Positions 27,404 to 36,114 of a stretch of 58,747 nucleotides of DNA are shown here, piece by piece. The position numbers and the translations under genes are program-made. Every line of letters starts with the position of its first letter. Within the stretch, counting starts at the first letter, position 1. Below the pieces are notes generated by a model. It did not search any database, was not told the origin of the DNA, and saw only the letters and a program-made list of their open reading frames with translations. Source of the stretch: Lentimicrobium sp. L6 (lineage in GTDB: Bacteria; Bacteroidota; Bacteroidia; Bacteroidales; UBA12170); contig NZ_JABKCA010000026.1 in the NCBI RefSeq assembly GCF_013166655.1, positions 1-58,747 on the forward strand, written 5' to 3'.

Positions 27404-28504
27404 ATGAGAACAAAAAATATTTTTAGTTTACTGGCATTGGGATTAATTTCCATGAATTTGATTTCACAAGAAATAACGATTGATTATTTAGGCCAAACTC
27501 CACCAACAGATGTTCCAGAGATTTTTGCCCCTGGTATTGTTTCATTAAGTGATAGGTATGAATATGGATTAGCTGTTTCACCGGATGGAGAAGAAATTTT
27601 CTTTACTTGTTCATCGCCCGGTGATGGCTTAATGAGAATTGTTAAGGATGGTGATACATGGTCTTCGCCACAAGTTGCAAACCTAAGAAATAGTAATATT
27701 TGGGAGTATGAAGCATTTTATGCACAGACAGGCGATAGTTTGTTTTTTACTTCAGAAGATGCGAACAAACAGCAATTATTTTATGTGACAAAAACTGAAT
27801 TAGAGTGGGGAGAAGCAAGCAAATTAAATTCAGTTGTAAATGACGATGATGTTATGTGGTCTAGTTTCTCTGAAAAAGGGAATATGTTTTACACCAAAAT
27901 AAGTGATTTTAGTTCCTACTGTTCAAAAAAAGTTAATGGAATTTATCAGGCTGGCGAAAAAATTACAAGCGGCACTCATCCTTACGTATCCTCTGACGAA
28001 TCTTTTTTCCTCTATAATGCAAGCGGCGATATTTACATTAGGTTTAAAAATATCGATGGAATAACATGGGATTCTGCAATCAAATTAGATAGTAGTATAA
28101 ATACTACATATTTAGAGACTTGTCCGTCGCTGTCGCCTGATGGAAAGTATATGTTTTTCAGTCGGTACAACGATTTTGGAGATAAAAGCGACATATATTG
28201 GGTGAGCACTGCTTTTATTGATGAGCTATTAAATCCAACAAATTCAGTCATTCATGTTATTGAGCAAAACATCCAGATTTTTCCCAATCCAACAAAAGGT
28301 ATATTGAGCATTTCGTTTGGTGAACAACCATATAAAAATGCAATTGTTGAAATAACCAATATTGAAGGTAAACAAATATTATCAAATACTTTCCAAAATA
28401 TTACAGATGCAACAATTGATATTACTGGCAATCCGAAAGGTATTTATCTTATAAGTATTAGCATAGATGGAAAAAGTATTCATGAAAAAATTTTTATGGA
28501 ATGA
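27404..28504 (+). CDS. Secreted PD40 beta-propeller protein with type IX sorting domain
   Basis: This 366-residue protein has a signal peptide (about 1-22), then the window's recurrent PD40 module opening YLGQTPPTDVPEIFAPGIVS with repeated SPDG-type blades, ending DIYWVSTAFIDELL. From about 292 a Por/type IX sorting domain starts with FPNPTKG and closes the chain. Such domains direct secretion across the outer membrane through the type IX system. PD40 propellers usually bind peptides, proteins or glycans; no catalytic residues are evident. The gene lies between the two fragments of permease 11, 17 bp after the first, as though it had replaced the middle of that gene. Confidence 0.9.
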   Translation: MRTKNIFSLLALGLISMNLISQEITIDYLGQTPPTDVPEIFAPGIVSLSDRYEYGLAVSPDGEEIFFTCSSPGDGLMRIVKDGDTWSSPQVANLRNSNIWEYEAFYAQTGDSLFFTSEDANKQQLFYVTKTELEWGEASKLNSVVNDDDVMWSSFSEKGNMFYTKISDFSSYCSKKVNGIYQAGEKITSGTHPYVSSDESFFLYNASGDIYIRFKNIDGITWDSAIKLDSSINTTYLETCPSLSPDGKYMFFSRYNDFGDKSDIYWVSTAFIDELLNPTNSVIHVIEQNIQIFPNPTKGILSISFGEQPYKNAIVEITNIEGKQILSNTFQNITDATIDITGNPKGIYLISISIDGKSIHEKIFME

Positions 28505-28614
28505 TAATATTAAATCCTAGCACTCAACACAAAAGCATATAAAAAGTAGCAGATGGAAGGAGTTTAAGTAACTAAATACTTTGAGTATTCAAGTTTCTCA
28601 TAGCTTTTTGATAA

Positions 28615-28872
28615 AATGCATTATTTAAAGAATTTACCATCCAGGTATTGATAGCCTTCGTTTTCGCTAGTTCTGGGGCATATATCATCATATCAGAATA
28701 TATGAAAATGTATGCTTATCCTACTCCTTTATATGCTTGTATAGTTATATTACCTTGTATTATTACCTTTCTATTCAAAATTTCATATATAACAAAGCCA
28801 GTTAACAGAAATAATTACAGGCTTTATATACAATATTTAAAGTATTTATATTTTACGAAACAAGAAGAATAG
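28615..28872 (+). pseudogene. C-terminal fragment of FtsX/MacB-type permease 11
   Basis: Read from 28621, this frame gives LFKEFTIQVLIAFVF, aligning with LFREFSYQVLWAFLI of permease 10. YAYPTPLYACIVILPCIITF then aligns with YAYKTPLNIWIFILPGIITY. A TAA at 28612 and lack of an ATG show it is not an independent gene. Just upstream, short pieces in another frame suggest additional decay. It stops at 28870-28872. It is the 3' end of the permease whose 5' end is at 27009. Confidence 0.82.
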
Positions 28873-28887
28873 ACTGCCACTTGATGT

Positions 28888-29052
28888 TTAGCTTTGTAGT
28901 GGCCTATTGCTAAAGACGAATGTTCCATTATGCTCATCGAAACCAAAACCACTAAACATACAGGAGATGTTAAGTCTCCCATCACCAAATCTATTCAAGA
29001 ACAATCTTATTAAATCGGTTTCGTAACCTTCCTCATTGCCACTCAAAGCTTT
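28888..29052 (-). pseudogene. Possible C-terminal remnant of an unidentified protein
   Basis: On the minus strand 54 codons are open between two stops, with no plausible start. The reading (including TDLIRLFLNRFGDGRLNISC and FDEHNGTFVFSNR) has protein-like composition. I do not recognise the family. It may be chance. Confidence 0.25.
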
Positions 29053-29099
29053 TCATCTAAACTTACTTCGTTAGATTAATTAACTAAGGGACGATAACT

Positions 29100-29136
29100 G
29101 TAAAATATACATACACTCAGTGTAAGATATCTTTAC
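29100..29136. promoter_or_regulatory. Imperfect 37-bp palindrome
   Basis: Two 18-bp arms around a central C run from GTAAAATATAC to GATATCTTTAC, with a perfect core TACACT-C-AGTGTA. It lies about 200 bp before the Kelch gene and could be an operator or a hairpin. No regulator is identified. Confidence 0.35.
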
Positions 29137-29254
29137 ACTAATTTCTGTATACCTCTTCCAGAATAGGTCTATGTTGTTCTTATCCTGTATTTTACGGTCA
29201 TTGGCATAGCAATTGATTTAATTATATCAACAATATGAACACAGTATAAAAGTA

Positions 29255-29274
29255 TTAACTAAGTATTTAGTTAA
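29255..29274. promoter_or_regulatory. Perfect 8-bp inverted repeat upstream of Kelch gene
   Basis: TTAACTAA-GTAT-TTAGTTAA lies 65 bp before the start at 29340. A related TAATTACTTAGTTA follows at about 29309. It could be an operator site for the downstream genes; function is inferred from position only. Confidence 0.35.
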
Positions 29275-29339
29275 TGGCAAGGCCATTGTTCTCTTTCTGT
29301 AATCAGCTAATTACTTAGTTATAGATTAACACTAAAACG

Positions 29340-30287
29340 ATGAAAAAAGTAGCTATAATCACATTGTTTTGTTTTTTTATTTGCTCATGCTTCGCTCAAA
29401 CAATTGTATGGAAAGAAGTAGCATCTCTACCGGAAGCTTATAGTGGCGGAGAAGCCGTAAGCCTGAACAATGAAGTCTATTTTGTGGCAGGATGTACCAA
29501 AACTACTAGAAGCAGTGCGTCTTTTTACAAATTCAATCCTCAAAAGAATCAGTGGACAAAACTGGCAGATATTCCAGCCCCCGCAACAAATTTTGCACTA
29601 GCAGCTGTAAATGGAAAAATTTATGCCATTGGAGGGGATCAATTTCAAGATGCTAATCGAGAATACAATCCAAAAACCAATAGCTGGAAACTACTCAACC
29701 CAATGCCCACTGCACGTCAGCATATCAACTGTGGCGTTTATGAAAATAAAATTTACATTTCCGGAGGACTCACTTCTTGGAAAAACATCACACAAAAACA
29801 TGAAGTATACGATGTACCAACTGATTCATGGTCAGAAAAAACAGAAATTCCCTATTTAGTGCAAAATGCTTCTGTTGTTACTATTGATTCTCTCATTTAT
29901 GTAATAGGGGGTGCAGGTGCAAAAGAAGATATTTGGGGAGATGTATGGACTGTTGAGACTTACAATACCAAAACAAATAAATGGAAACATATCAATGATT
30001 TACCAAAACTGCTATTTGGAACAGCTGCTGTTGTGGTGAACAAAGAAATCATTGTTCTAGGTGGGCAGACCTTGATAGATGGTAAGGAAGACACCTCAAA
30101 AAAGGTTTTTATTTATAAAGTTAAATCTGACCAATGGATAGAAACAACTCCACTACCCATAAAAAATGTGTTTTTTGCATGTACCACAATCGAGAATAAA
30201 TTATATGTAATAGGTGGAACAGTAGGTGGCAACCCCAATTGGGATAACTACGCTGAGGTTTATGAAGGGGAGATTATTGATAAGTAA
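29340..30287 (+). CDS. Exported Kelch-repeat beta-propeller protein
   Basis: A 315-residue protein with a signal peptide (about 1-19, ending SCFA before Gln20). It has five to six Kelch blades with GG dyads and Trp anchors (for example KIYAIGGDQF, YNPKTNSWK, KIYISGGLTSW, LYVIGGTVGG). Kelch propellers bind proteins or carbohydrates, and some relatives are N-acetylneuraminate epimerases, but no active site can be assigned here. It lacks the sorting domain of the second Kelch protein (36115), so it is likely periplasmic. It is the first gene after a 467-bp gap with palindromic sites and probably heads the following transcript. Confidence 0.88.
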   Translation: MKKVAIITLFCFFICSCFAQTIVWKEVASLPEAYSGGEAVSLNNEVYFVAGCTKTTRSSASFYKFNPQKNQWTKLADIPAPATNFALAAVNGKIYAIGGDQFQDANREYNPKTNSWKLLNPMPTARQHINCGVYENKIYISGGLTSWKNITQKHEVYDVPTDSWSEKTEIPYLVQNASVVTIDSLIYVIGGAGAKEDIWGDVWTVETYNTKTNKWKHINDLPKLLFGTAAVVVNKEIIVLGGQTLIDGKEDTSKKVFIYKVKSDQWIETTPLPIKNVFFACTTIENKLYVIGGTVGGNPNWDNYAEVYEGEIIDK

Positions 30288-30344
30288 TATGGTTAATGAC
30301 ACAATGGACATGAAATAAATATCCTTTTGAAAAAATAATATAAA

Positions 30345-30986
30345 ATGAAAACATTTAAGCTCTTTTTAGTCATTATTCAATTGTGCTTTGGTTCATCGTT
30401 ATTTGCACAACAAAATGAGATAATCCCTCATTTATCAAAAGCTAATGACTCCAATTTATGGGTTTTGCATAATAGAGAGGTTCATATTGGTAATGAAGTT
30501 CATTTAGATGGAAAACCTGGAAATGGATTATATTGGATTAAAGAACCCCTATTTACAAATGGAAGAATTGAGCTTGATATTAAAGGAAAAGATGAGCGCG
30601 GGAAAAGTTTTGTGGGATTGGCTTTTCATGGTTTAAACGATAGCACCTATGAAGCCATATATTTTCGTCCATTTAATTTTAATAACCCAGATAGAAATAC
30701 ACATGCTGTCCAATACATATCTCATCCTGAATATCCTTGGTATAAACTAAGACGAGAGCATCCTGAAATATATGAAAACACCATATCTCCAGTTCCAGAA
30801 CCCGTAGATTGGTTTCACGTGACCATAATCATTGAATACCCTAATGTGAATGTATTCGTGAACCATTCAAAGAAACCATCTTTAACTATCGAACAACTGA
30901 TTTCACGAAGAGAAGGTTGGATAGGGTTTTGGGTGGGAAATAATTCTGAAGGATATTTTAAAAACTTAAAAATTACTCCTGAATAA
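30345..30986 (+). CDS. Exported ConA-like (DUF1080-type) domain protein
   Basis: This 213-residue protein has a signal peptide (about 1-21, SLFAQQ). The remainder matches the jelly-roll pattern of DUF1080/3-keto-disaccharide hydrolase-type or LamG-like domains: a central FTNGRIELDIKGKDERGKSF strand, GLAFHGLNDSTYEAIYFRPF, and a C-terminal EGWIGFWVGNNSEGYFKNLK. Those proteins bind or cleave glycans, although many are uncharacterised. It lies 57 bp after the Kelch gene and 12 bp before the MBL-PD40 gene, so it is probably in the same operon. The catalytic role is not established. Confidence 0.75.
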   Translation: MKTFKLFLVIIQLCFGSSLFAQQNEIIPHLSKANDSNLWVLHNREVHIGNEVHLDGKPGNGLYWIKEPLFTNGRIELDIKGKDERGKSFVGLAFHGLNDSTYEAIYFRPFNFNNPDRNTHAVQYISHPEYPWYKLRREHPEIYENTISPVPEPVDWFHVTIIIEYPNVNVFVNHSKKPSLTIEQLISRREGWIGFWVGNNSEGYFKNLKITPE

Positions 30987-30998
30987 TAAAAAATAAAT

Positions 30999-33527
30999 AT
31001 GAAAAGAACAGCAATAATAGTATTTCTAATACTGAGCTATTTTACGGTTTCAACCTATGCTCAACAAAACAAGGTTGATGTTAGCTATGTTGGAAATTCT
31101 GGGTTTTTAATAAATATTGGTGATAAAAAAATACTTATCGATGCCCTTTTCAAAGGTTTTGAAGGCGATTATATATTGCCTCAGAAAATTCAGGATAAGC
31201 TAATAAATGCTAAGGTTCCTTTCGATGATGTGGATTTAATTTTGGTGACCCATGCTCATGGTGACCATGTTGATTTGGATATGGTAAAGCAATATATGCA
31301 AAACAATCCGAAAACAGTTTTTGCATCAACTCAACAATTGATTAATGTTCTCACTGATTCAACCAATCGTTGGATTGGATTTAACCCAACAAAAGAAAAA
31401 CCTGAGAGTAAGGTAATTGGAGACATCAAGATAGAAGCCTTTTACCTTCCTCATGGTCCAGATTCAAGAATAATAAACAACGGTTTCCTGATTACTGTAA
31501 ACGGAATCTCATTTTTTCATACCGGCGATGTTGACTTTGATCAATTTACTTTTGAAGAGTTTCAATCACTTCAGCTACAAGAAAGAAAAATTGATCTTTC
31601 ATTTATTCAACATTTCTACCTTACTAGTGATTCCATTTCCAGACAGTTTGTGACCAAAGGTATCGGAGGTAAATACATTATTCCCATTCATTATCATTTT
31701 ACAACACCTATTTTCGACAGCATATTAATAAAACAAAATTATCCTGAAGCGATCCTTTTCAATGAAGAATTGCAAACTTGGCATATGCCAACTAAGAATG
31801 ATGAAAAATCAACCTTAGGGGAATACTATTTCAATCAGCCTCCTCCTGGCGATTCAGCTGTTGTTTTTGCTCCTGGTATTATTTCTTTGTCCAATCGTTT
31901 GGAATCCAACATTGTTTTCAATCCCGATGGCAAAGAGTGTTACTTTGGAGTACTTGAAATAAAAGACAGACAAGTTTCCTGCAAAATTTATCAAAGCATA
32001 TTTGATAACAACAAATGGACAGAACAGACAGAAGCTCCGTTTTCATTAAACCAGAATATTAGTGATCCTCTTCTGTCGGCGGATGGACAAAAACTCTACT
32101 TCAATAAAGAGGGTGATATTTGGATGATTAACCGTATTTCTGATGGATGGAGCGCAGCTGAAAAACTTCCAGCCCCCATCAATTCTGATGCTTATGAGGG
32201 CAATATTACTGAATCCGCCGATGGAGTTATTTATATTTCTTCCAGGCGTCCGGAAGGATTTGGCGGAATTGATAATTGGAGGATAAACCGCCTACCCGAT
32301 CAATCTTTGCAAGCAGAGAATCTTGGACTGTTGATGAACTCCCTCTATTTTGACTACAGCCCCTTTATTGCCCCTGATGGTTCCTATCTTATATTTGGTT
32401 CCTATCGCGCGCTTAGAGATGGGCTTCTCTATATAAGTTTTAATGAAGGAGATGATAATTGGACTATACCTATCAATATGAATCGCTGTGGTGCTAAAGT
32501 CAATAATGCAACGGCTCACCATAGCAACCCCTCCCTTTCGCCCGATGGAAAATATCTGTTTTTTAGACGTCACGAAGCAGATACTGTTATGGATGTGTAT
32601 TGGGTAAGTGCAGAAATACTTAAGCCGCTTAAAGAGAAAGCTTTGCAGGAATATTCCTCACAAAAATTAACCCATCTAAAAGGTGACTACCTCGGTCAAA
32701 CTCCTCCTGGAAACATACCAGAGGTATTTGCCCCTGGGATCGTATCAATAGCCTCAACAATTGAACATGGATCGCCAACATTTTCTCCTGATGGCAATGA
32801 AGTATTCTGGCAAGTTAATAGTGCAAATCAGAAAACAATACTTTGCTTGACCATGAGACGTGAAAAAAATGTGTGGACAGCTCCAAAGATATCACCATAT
32901 GACAGTAGTCCGGTTTTTTCACCTGATGGCTATCGGCTTTATTACCTTCCTTTTGGTGAAGAAAATGGTGAAAAAGACGGCCCCCATTTTGTAGAAAAAG
33001 AAGGTGAGTCCTGGAGTTCGCCAGTATGCATGGATCTTATCAAGCGTTTTCCCGAAATAAAAGCAGTATATAATCATTCATTTACAAACAGTGGTACGCT
33101 CTATTTTTTGGGCCATGCAGAAGGATACTGGAATAATTTCGCCATTTATCGTTCTGAATTAATTGATGGTGAGTATGCTCAGCCTGAATTGCTTCCAGGT
33201 AGTATAAACATTCCGGGAGAGATACGTAATTGGACTCCTTTTATTGCTCCCGATGAGTCCTACCTCTTATTTTCTTCCAGCCGAGCTAAAGACAAAAATG
33301 ATACTGGCGACATATACATTAGTTTCCGAAATGTAGATGGAGACTGGACAAGCCCCGTTTCATTGGGCGAAGAAGTAAATTCTGAACGCCCTGAACGTTT
33401 TCCTTCTGTCACACCAGATGGCAAATATTTATTCTTTTCACGATTTGTTTCCAAATACAATGAGGATGTTATGTGGGTGAGCGCAGAAATAATTGATGAA
33501 CTCAAAGTAAAGAATAATAAAAAATAA
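30999..33527 (+). CDS. Exported MBL-fold hydrolase fused to two PD40 propellers
   Basis: This 842-residue fusion has a signal peptide (1-21), then a UlaG-like metallo-beta-lactamase fold (about 25-265) with an intact metal site: THAHGDH (His85, His87, Asp89, His90), His174/Asp177 in FFHTGDVD, and His231/His233. After residue 275 come two complete PD40 modules. The first opens FNQPPPGDSAVVFAPGIIS and ends DVYWVSAEIL. The second opens YLGQTPPGNIPEVFAPGIVS and ends DVMWVSAEIIDELK. The metal site argues for a working hydrolase of unknown substrate, with propellers for binding. Four bases separate it from the next gene. The second PD40 module is closest to the one in 43888-45909. Confidence 0.9.
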   Translation: MKRTAIIVFLILSYFTVSTYAQQNKVDVSYVGNSGFLINIGDKKILIDALFKGFEGDYILPQKIQDKLINAKVPFDDVDLILVTHAHGDHVDLDMVKQYMQNNPKTVFASTQQLINVLTDSTNRWIGFNPTKEKPESKVIGDIKIEAFYLPHGPDSRIINNGFLITVNGISFFHTGDVDFDQFTFEEFQSLQLQERKIDLSFIQHFYLTSDSISRQFVTKGIGGKYIIPIHYHFTTPIFDSILIKQNYPEAILFNEELQTWHMPTKNDEKSTLGEYYFNQPPPGDSAVVFAPGIISLSNRLESNIVFNPDGKECYFGVLEIKDRQVSCKIYQSIFDNNKWTEQTEAPFSLNQNISDPLLSADGQKLYFNKEGDIWMINRISDGWSAAEKLPAPINSDAYEGNITESADGVIYISSRRPEGFGGIDNWRINRLPDQSLQAENLGLLMNSLYFDYSPFIAPDGSYLIFGSYRALRDGLLYISFNEGDDNWTIPINMNRCGAKVNNATAHHSNPSLSPDGKYLFFRRHEADTVMDVYWVSAEILKPLKEKALQEYSSQKLTHLKGDYLGQTPPGNIPEVFAPGIVSIASTIEHGSPTFSPDGNEVFWQVNSANQKTILCLTMRREKNVWTAPKISPYDSSPVFSPDGYRLYYLPFGEENGEKDGPHFVEKEGESWSSPVCMDLIKRFPEIKAVYNHSFTNSGTLYFLGHAEGYWNNFAIYRSELIDGEYAQPELLPGSINIPGEIRNWTPFIAPDESYLLFSSSRAKDKNDTGDIYISFRNVDGDWTSPVSLGEEVNSERPERFPSVTPDGKYLFFSRFVSKYNEDVMWVSAEIIDELKVKNNKK

Positions 33528-33531
33528 GAAT

Positions 33532-34881
33532 ATGAAAAAAATGAAATTTAAAACAAACAGGAGAAAAACACTTATTCTTTGGATTTTAATTATTCCGGTA
33601 GTTTTCTTTGGACAAAATAACACTGAACAACTTTTTGAACCAAGGCAAGTCAAAGCAGATATTGACACCCTGATTTCCAAAATGAAGGATATTCATCCCA
33701 CATTTCAAGTCCATTACAAGGCAACTAACCTAGAAAGCAGTATAGACAGCATTAAGAAGAGTATCACCAAACCCATGTCTAAGTTGGATTTTTTTAGGAT
33801 AATGCAACCCATTGTTTCTATTGATGGTCATACAACACTTTTATATAATGGACCATTATACGATAAAGAAGATAGTCCATTGTTTCCTTTTAAAGTGATT
33901 ATTTACAACAACGCACTTTACATCAAAGAAAATCTCTCTGAAAATGAAACGCTCGTTAAAGGCTCACTTATTGACAAGATCAATGGAATTTCTTCAGAAA
34001 CGATCATCCATAAGCTGTACAAGTATATTCCTGGCGAAAAAGAGGCTTATCAAGCAAAAAAGCTCGAAGAAAGTTTTCATGTTTTTATGGCTTTGGTTTA
34101 TGGCTCTTTTTCTGATTTTAGTATTACTGTAAATAAATCTAAATATCATCTAAAAGGTACTAATTGGAATGCTTTTCAGGAGGCTTCAAAACCAAAATTT
34201 GAGTTACGCTTTTATGATGATGACATCGCCTATATTTATAAAAGAATGTTTTTTCCACCGCAAGATTTCATGCATTTCATGGATTCTGCTTTCACCATAA
34301 TCTCTGAGAAAAAAATTAATCATTTGATCATTGACAATCTTATTGGTGGAGGGCTTACTGATCTTGCTGACTCCCTGATAACTTATTTTACAGATAAGCC
34401 ATTCAATATGATGGAAATGAAAAAAACCAAAGTAAGTGACTTGACAAAAGAATTTATTGAAGATAAAAAACCAAAAGGTAGTATTCAGGATGATTATTTT
34501 ATTGAGAAATACGCTAAACATAGTTCTGATTGTGAAAATCGCTTTTCCGGGAAAACCTATATTCTGACAGGCCCACGGTCTTATTCGGCAGGCACCTGTT
34601 TTTCCGCTGCAGCTAAATGCTATCAGAGTGCCACAATCGTTGGCGAAGAATCAGGACAACCCCTTTTGAGTAATGGCGATCAGAACCAGTTTGTGTTACC
34701 TGAAACGAATATGTCCGTTGTAACGGCGCTTTCAATAGTTTATATGCCCTGTAATAATGATGATACTATACAAGGTGTGCTCCCTGATTATTACTGTGCA
34801 CCTACATTGGATGATTTGTTAAACGACAGGGAGTACACCCTTGAATATACATTGCAATTGATTAGAGAAAGTAAATATTAA
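33532..34881 (+). CDS. Exported S41-family (C-terminal processing) peptidase-like protein
   Basis: A 449-residue protein with a positively charged N-terminus and one hydrophobic segment (about 12-27), fitting a signal peptide or anchor. The S41 core is visible: LIIDNLIGGGL (266-275, where the family has D.R.N.GG) and the nucleophile region GPRSYSAGTCF (347-357, Ser352), followed by IVGEESGQPL. No PDZ domain is clear. It could be a protease acting on cell-envelope or secreted peptides. The GGG loop is atypical, so activity is not certain. It is tightly packed between neighbours (4-bp gaps each side), showing co-transcription. Confidence 0.82.
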   Translation: MKKMKFKTNRRKTLILWILIIPVVFFGQNNTEQLFEPRQVKADIDTLISKMKDIHPTFQVHYKATNLESSIDSIKKSITKPMSKLDFFRIMQPIVSIDGHTTLLYNGPLYDKEDSPLFPFKVIIYNNALYIKENLSENETLVKGSLIDKINGISSETIIHKLYKYIPGEKEAYQAKKLEESFHVFMALVYGSFSDFSITVNKSKYHLKGTNWNAFQEASKPKFELRFYDDDIAYIYKRMFFPPQDFMHFMDSAFTIISEKKINHLIIDNLIGGGLTDLADSLITYFTDKPFNMMEMKKTKVSDLTKEFIEDKKPKGSIQDDYFIEKYAKHSSDCENRFSGKTYILTGPRSYSAGTCFSAAAKCYQSATIVGEESGQPLLSNGDQNQFVLPETNMSVVTALSIVYMPCNNDDTIQGVLPDYYCAPTLDDLLNDREYTLEYTLQLIRESKY

Positions 34882-34885
34882 GATT

Positions 34886-36088
34886 ATGAAAAAACGATCC
34901 ATTATAGCTTTAGCAGTATCGATGTTACTTTTTAATGCTTGTACTACAAATTACACTTCTAACGATTACTTGGAAAAAGTATTAAATAATCTGGAAACAA
35001 TAGAATCTGCAACATACAATATCGTTTCTGAGAACTGGCCACCGGGAGATACTGTAGCTTCAGAGACTTATTATTCCTTTGTGAAAGAGTATGATTACCC
35101 ATCAGATACAACAATAGGTTCAAAGTTTGTAAGACTCAATGGTTCCGATACTTCAATTCTTGAATTCTGCTATGATGGTGAAATGAGAGCGCTCGTGTAT
35201 AAGGACGAAAAAAGAGTGGTGCTTGACAGTTTTAATGTAAATCCCAAGCCAATCAGGACTTTGACACCACCATTTTTTAATTATACAGAAAGCATTCTTA
35301 AATACGCGCTTGAAACAGAAGATAGTATATCGTTGGATATAAAAGATCTGGGAGATATTGTTTATTTGAAACTTACGATTTATGAGGAAAATCAAGTGGA
35401 GTTCTTTGGAAAAGCTTTCCACATGCCAATAACACCCTATACTTTTGGAGAAAATACATCTATTTATGAAATGTGGATAGACAAAACGAACGACCTTCCT
35501 TTTAAAACGAGGAGAGAAATGTATCACAATATTTCTGTTAGAGTTCGAAAAGACTATAAACTGAATAATATTGATATAAAAGACTTTAAAGCTTCGGACT
35601 ATTTCCCTGAGGATTATCGAATCCAACCCTATAGATTGGGAGGAAAAAGAAAGACGAAAAGTGAGCTAATTGGCAAAGAAGCCCCCGACTGGACTTTGCA
35701 AACCGGAGATCAATTACCCTTCTCTTTAACAGATCTAAAAAGTAAAATTACGATGATCCAATTTACCAGTGTGAGCTGCGGACCTTGTAAAGCTTCCATT
35801 CCATTCCTTAAAGAACTGCCTTCCATTTATAAAAAAGAAGATTTTGATTTTGTATCCATTGAGTGCACCAGCAGAAATTCGAATGTATTAAAAACCTATA
35901 TGAATAGAAATCACTTCGACTACAAGTTTTTGTTATCGACCAAAGAAGTATTGAAAAGCTATTCCATTGGTTCTTTCCCTGTGTTCTTTATCCTTGATGA
36001 GAATCGAATCATAAGAAATGTCATTTACGGATATGGAAAAGGAAGCACCGATAATGAAATTCGTGAGGCCATTGATAAGCTGATATAA
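34886..36088 (+). CDS. TlpA-like thiol-disulfide lipoprotein
   Basis: A 400-residue lipoprotein with lipobox Cys19 (LLFNAC). Residues 25-255 form a domain of the type found ahead of thioredoxins in Bacteroidota, with a beta-rich outer-membrane lipoprotein-carrier look. The C-terminal thioredoxin/AhpC-TSA domain (about 262-400) has the redox motif CGPC (298-301) and the cis-proline region SFPVFF. It probably reduces or exchanges disulfides in the periplasm for secreted partners in this cluster. It starts 4 bp after the S41-like gene and lies 26 bp before the second Kelch gene. Confidence 0.88.
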   Translation: MKKRSIIALAVSMLLFNACTTNYTSNDYLEKVLNNLETIESATYNIVSENWPPGDTVASETYYSFVKEYDYPSDTTIGSKFVRLNGSDTSILEFCYDGEMRALVYKDEKRVVLDSFNVNPKPIRTLTPPFFNYTESILKYALETEDSISLDIKDLGDIVYLKLTIYEENQVEFFGKAFHMPITPYTFGENTSIYEMWIDKTNDLPFKTRREMYHNISVRVRKDYKLNNIDIKDFKASDYFPEDYRIQPYRLGGKRKTKSELIGKEAPDWTLQTGDQLPFSLTDLKSKITMIQFTSVSCGPCKASIPFLKELPSIYKKEDFDFVSIECTSRNSNVLKTYMNRNHFDYKFLLSTKEVLKSYSIGSFPVFFILDENRIIRNVIYGYGKGSTDNEIREAIDKLI

Positions 36089-36114
36089 ATTTAAAAATCA
36101 ATAAAACGATTTAT

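Larger units (their letters stand above)
28873..29339. other. 467-bp gap before the Kelch gene cluster
   Basis: No intact gene is seen. The gap contains a possible minus-strand coding remnant (28888-29052) and two palindromic sites (29100-29136 and 29255-29274) ahead of the Kelch gene. This looks like the promoter region for the downstream run of exported proteins. Confidence 0.5.

Noticed and set aside
27009-29339. Insertion sequence responsible for splitting permease 11
   Set aside because: No transposase, terminal repeats or target duplication could be found around the PD40 gene.
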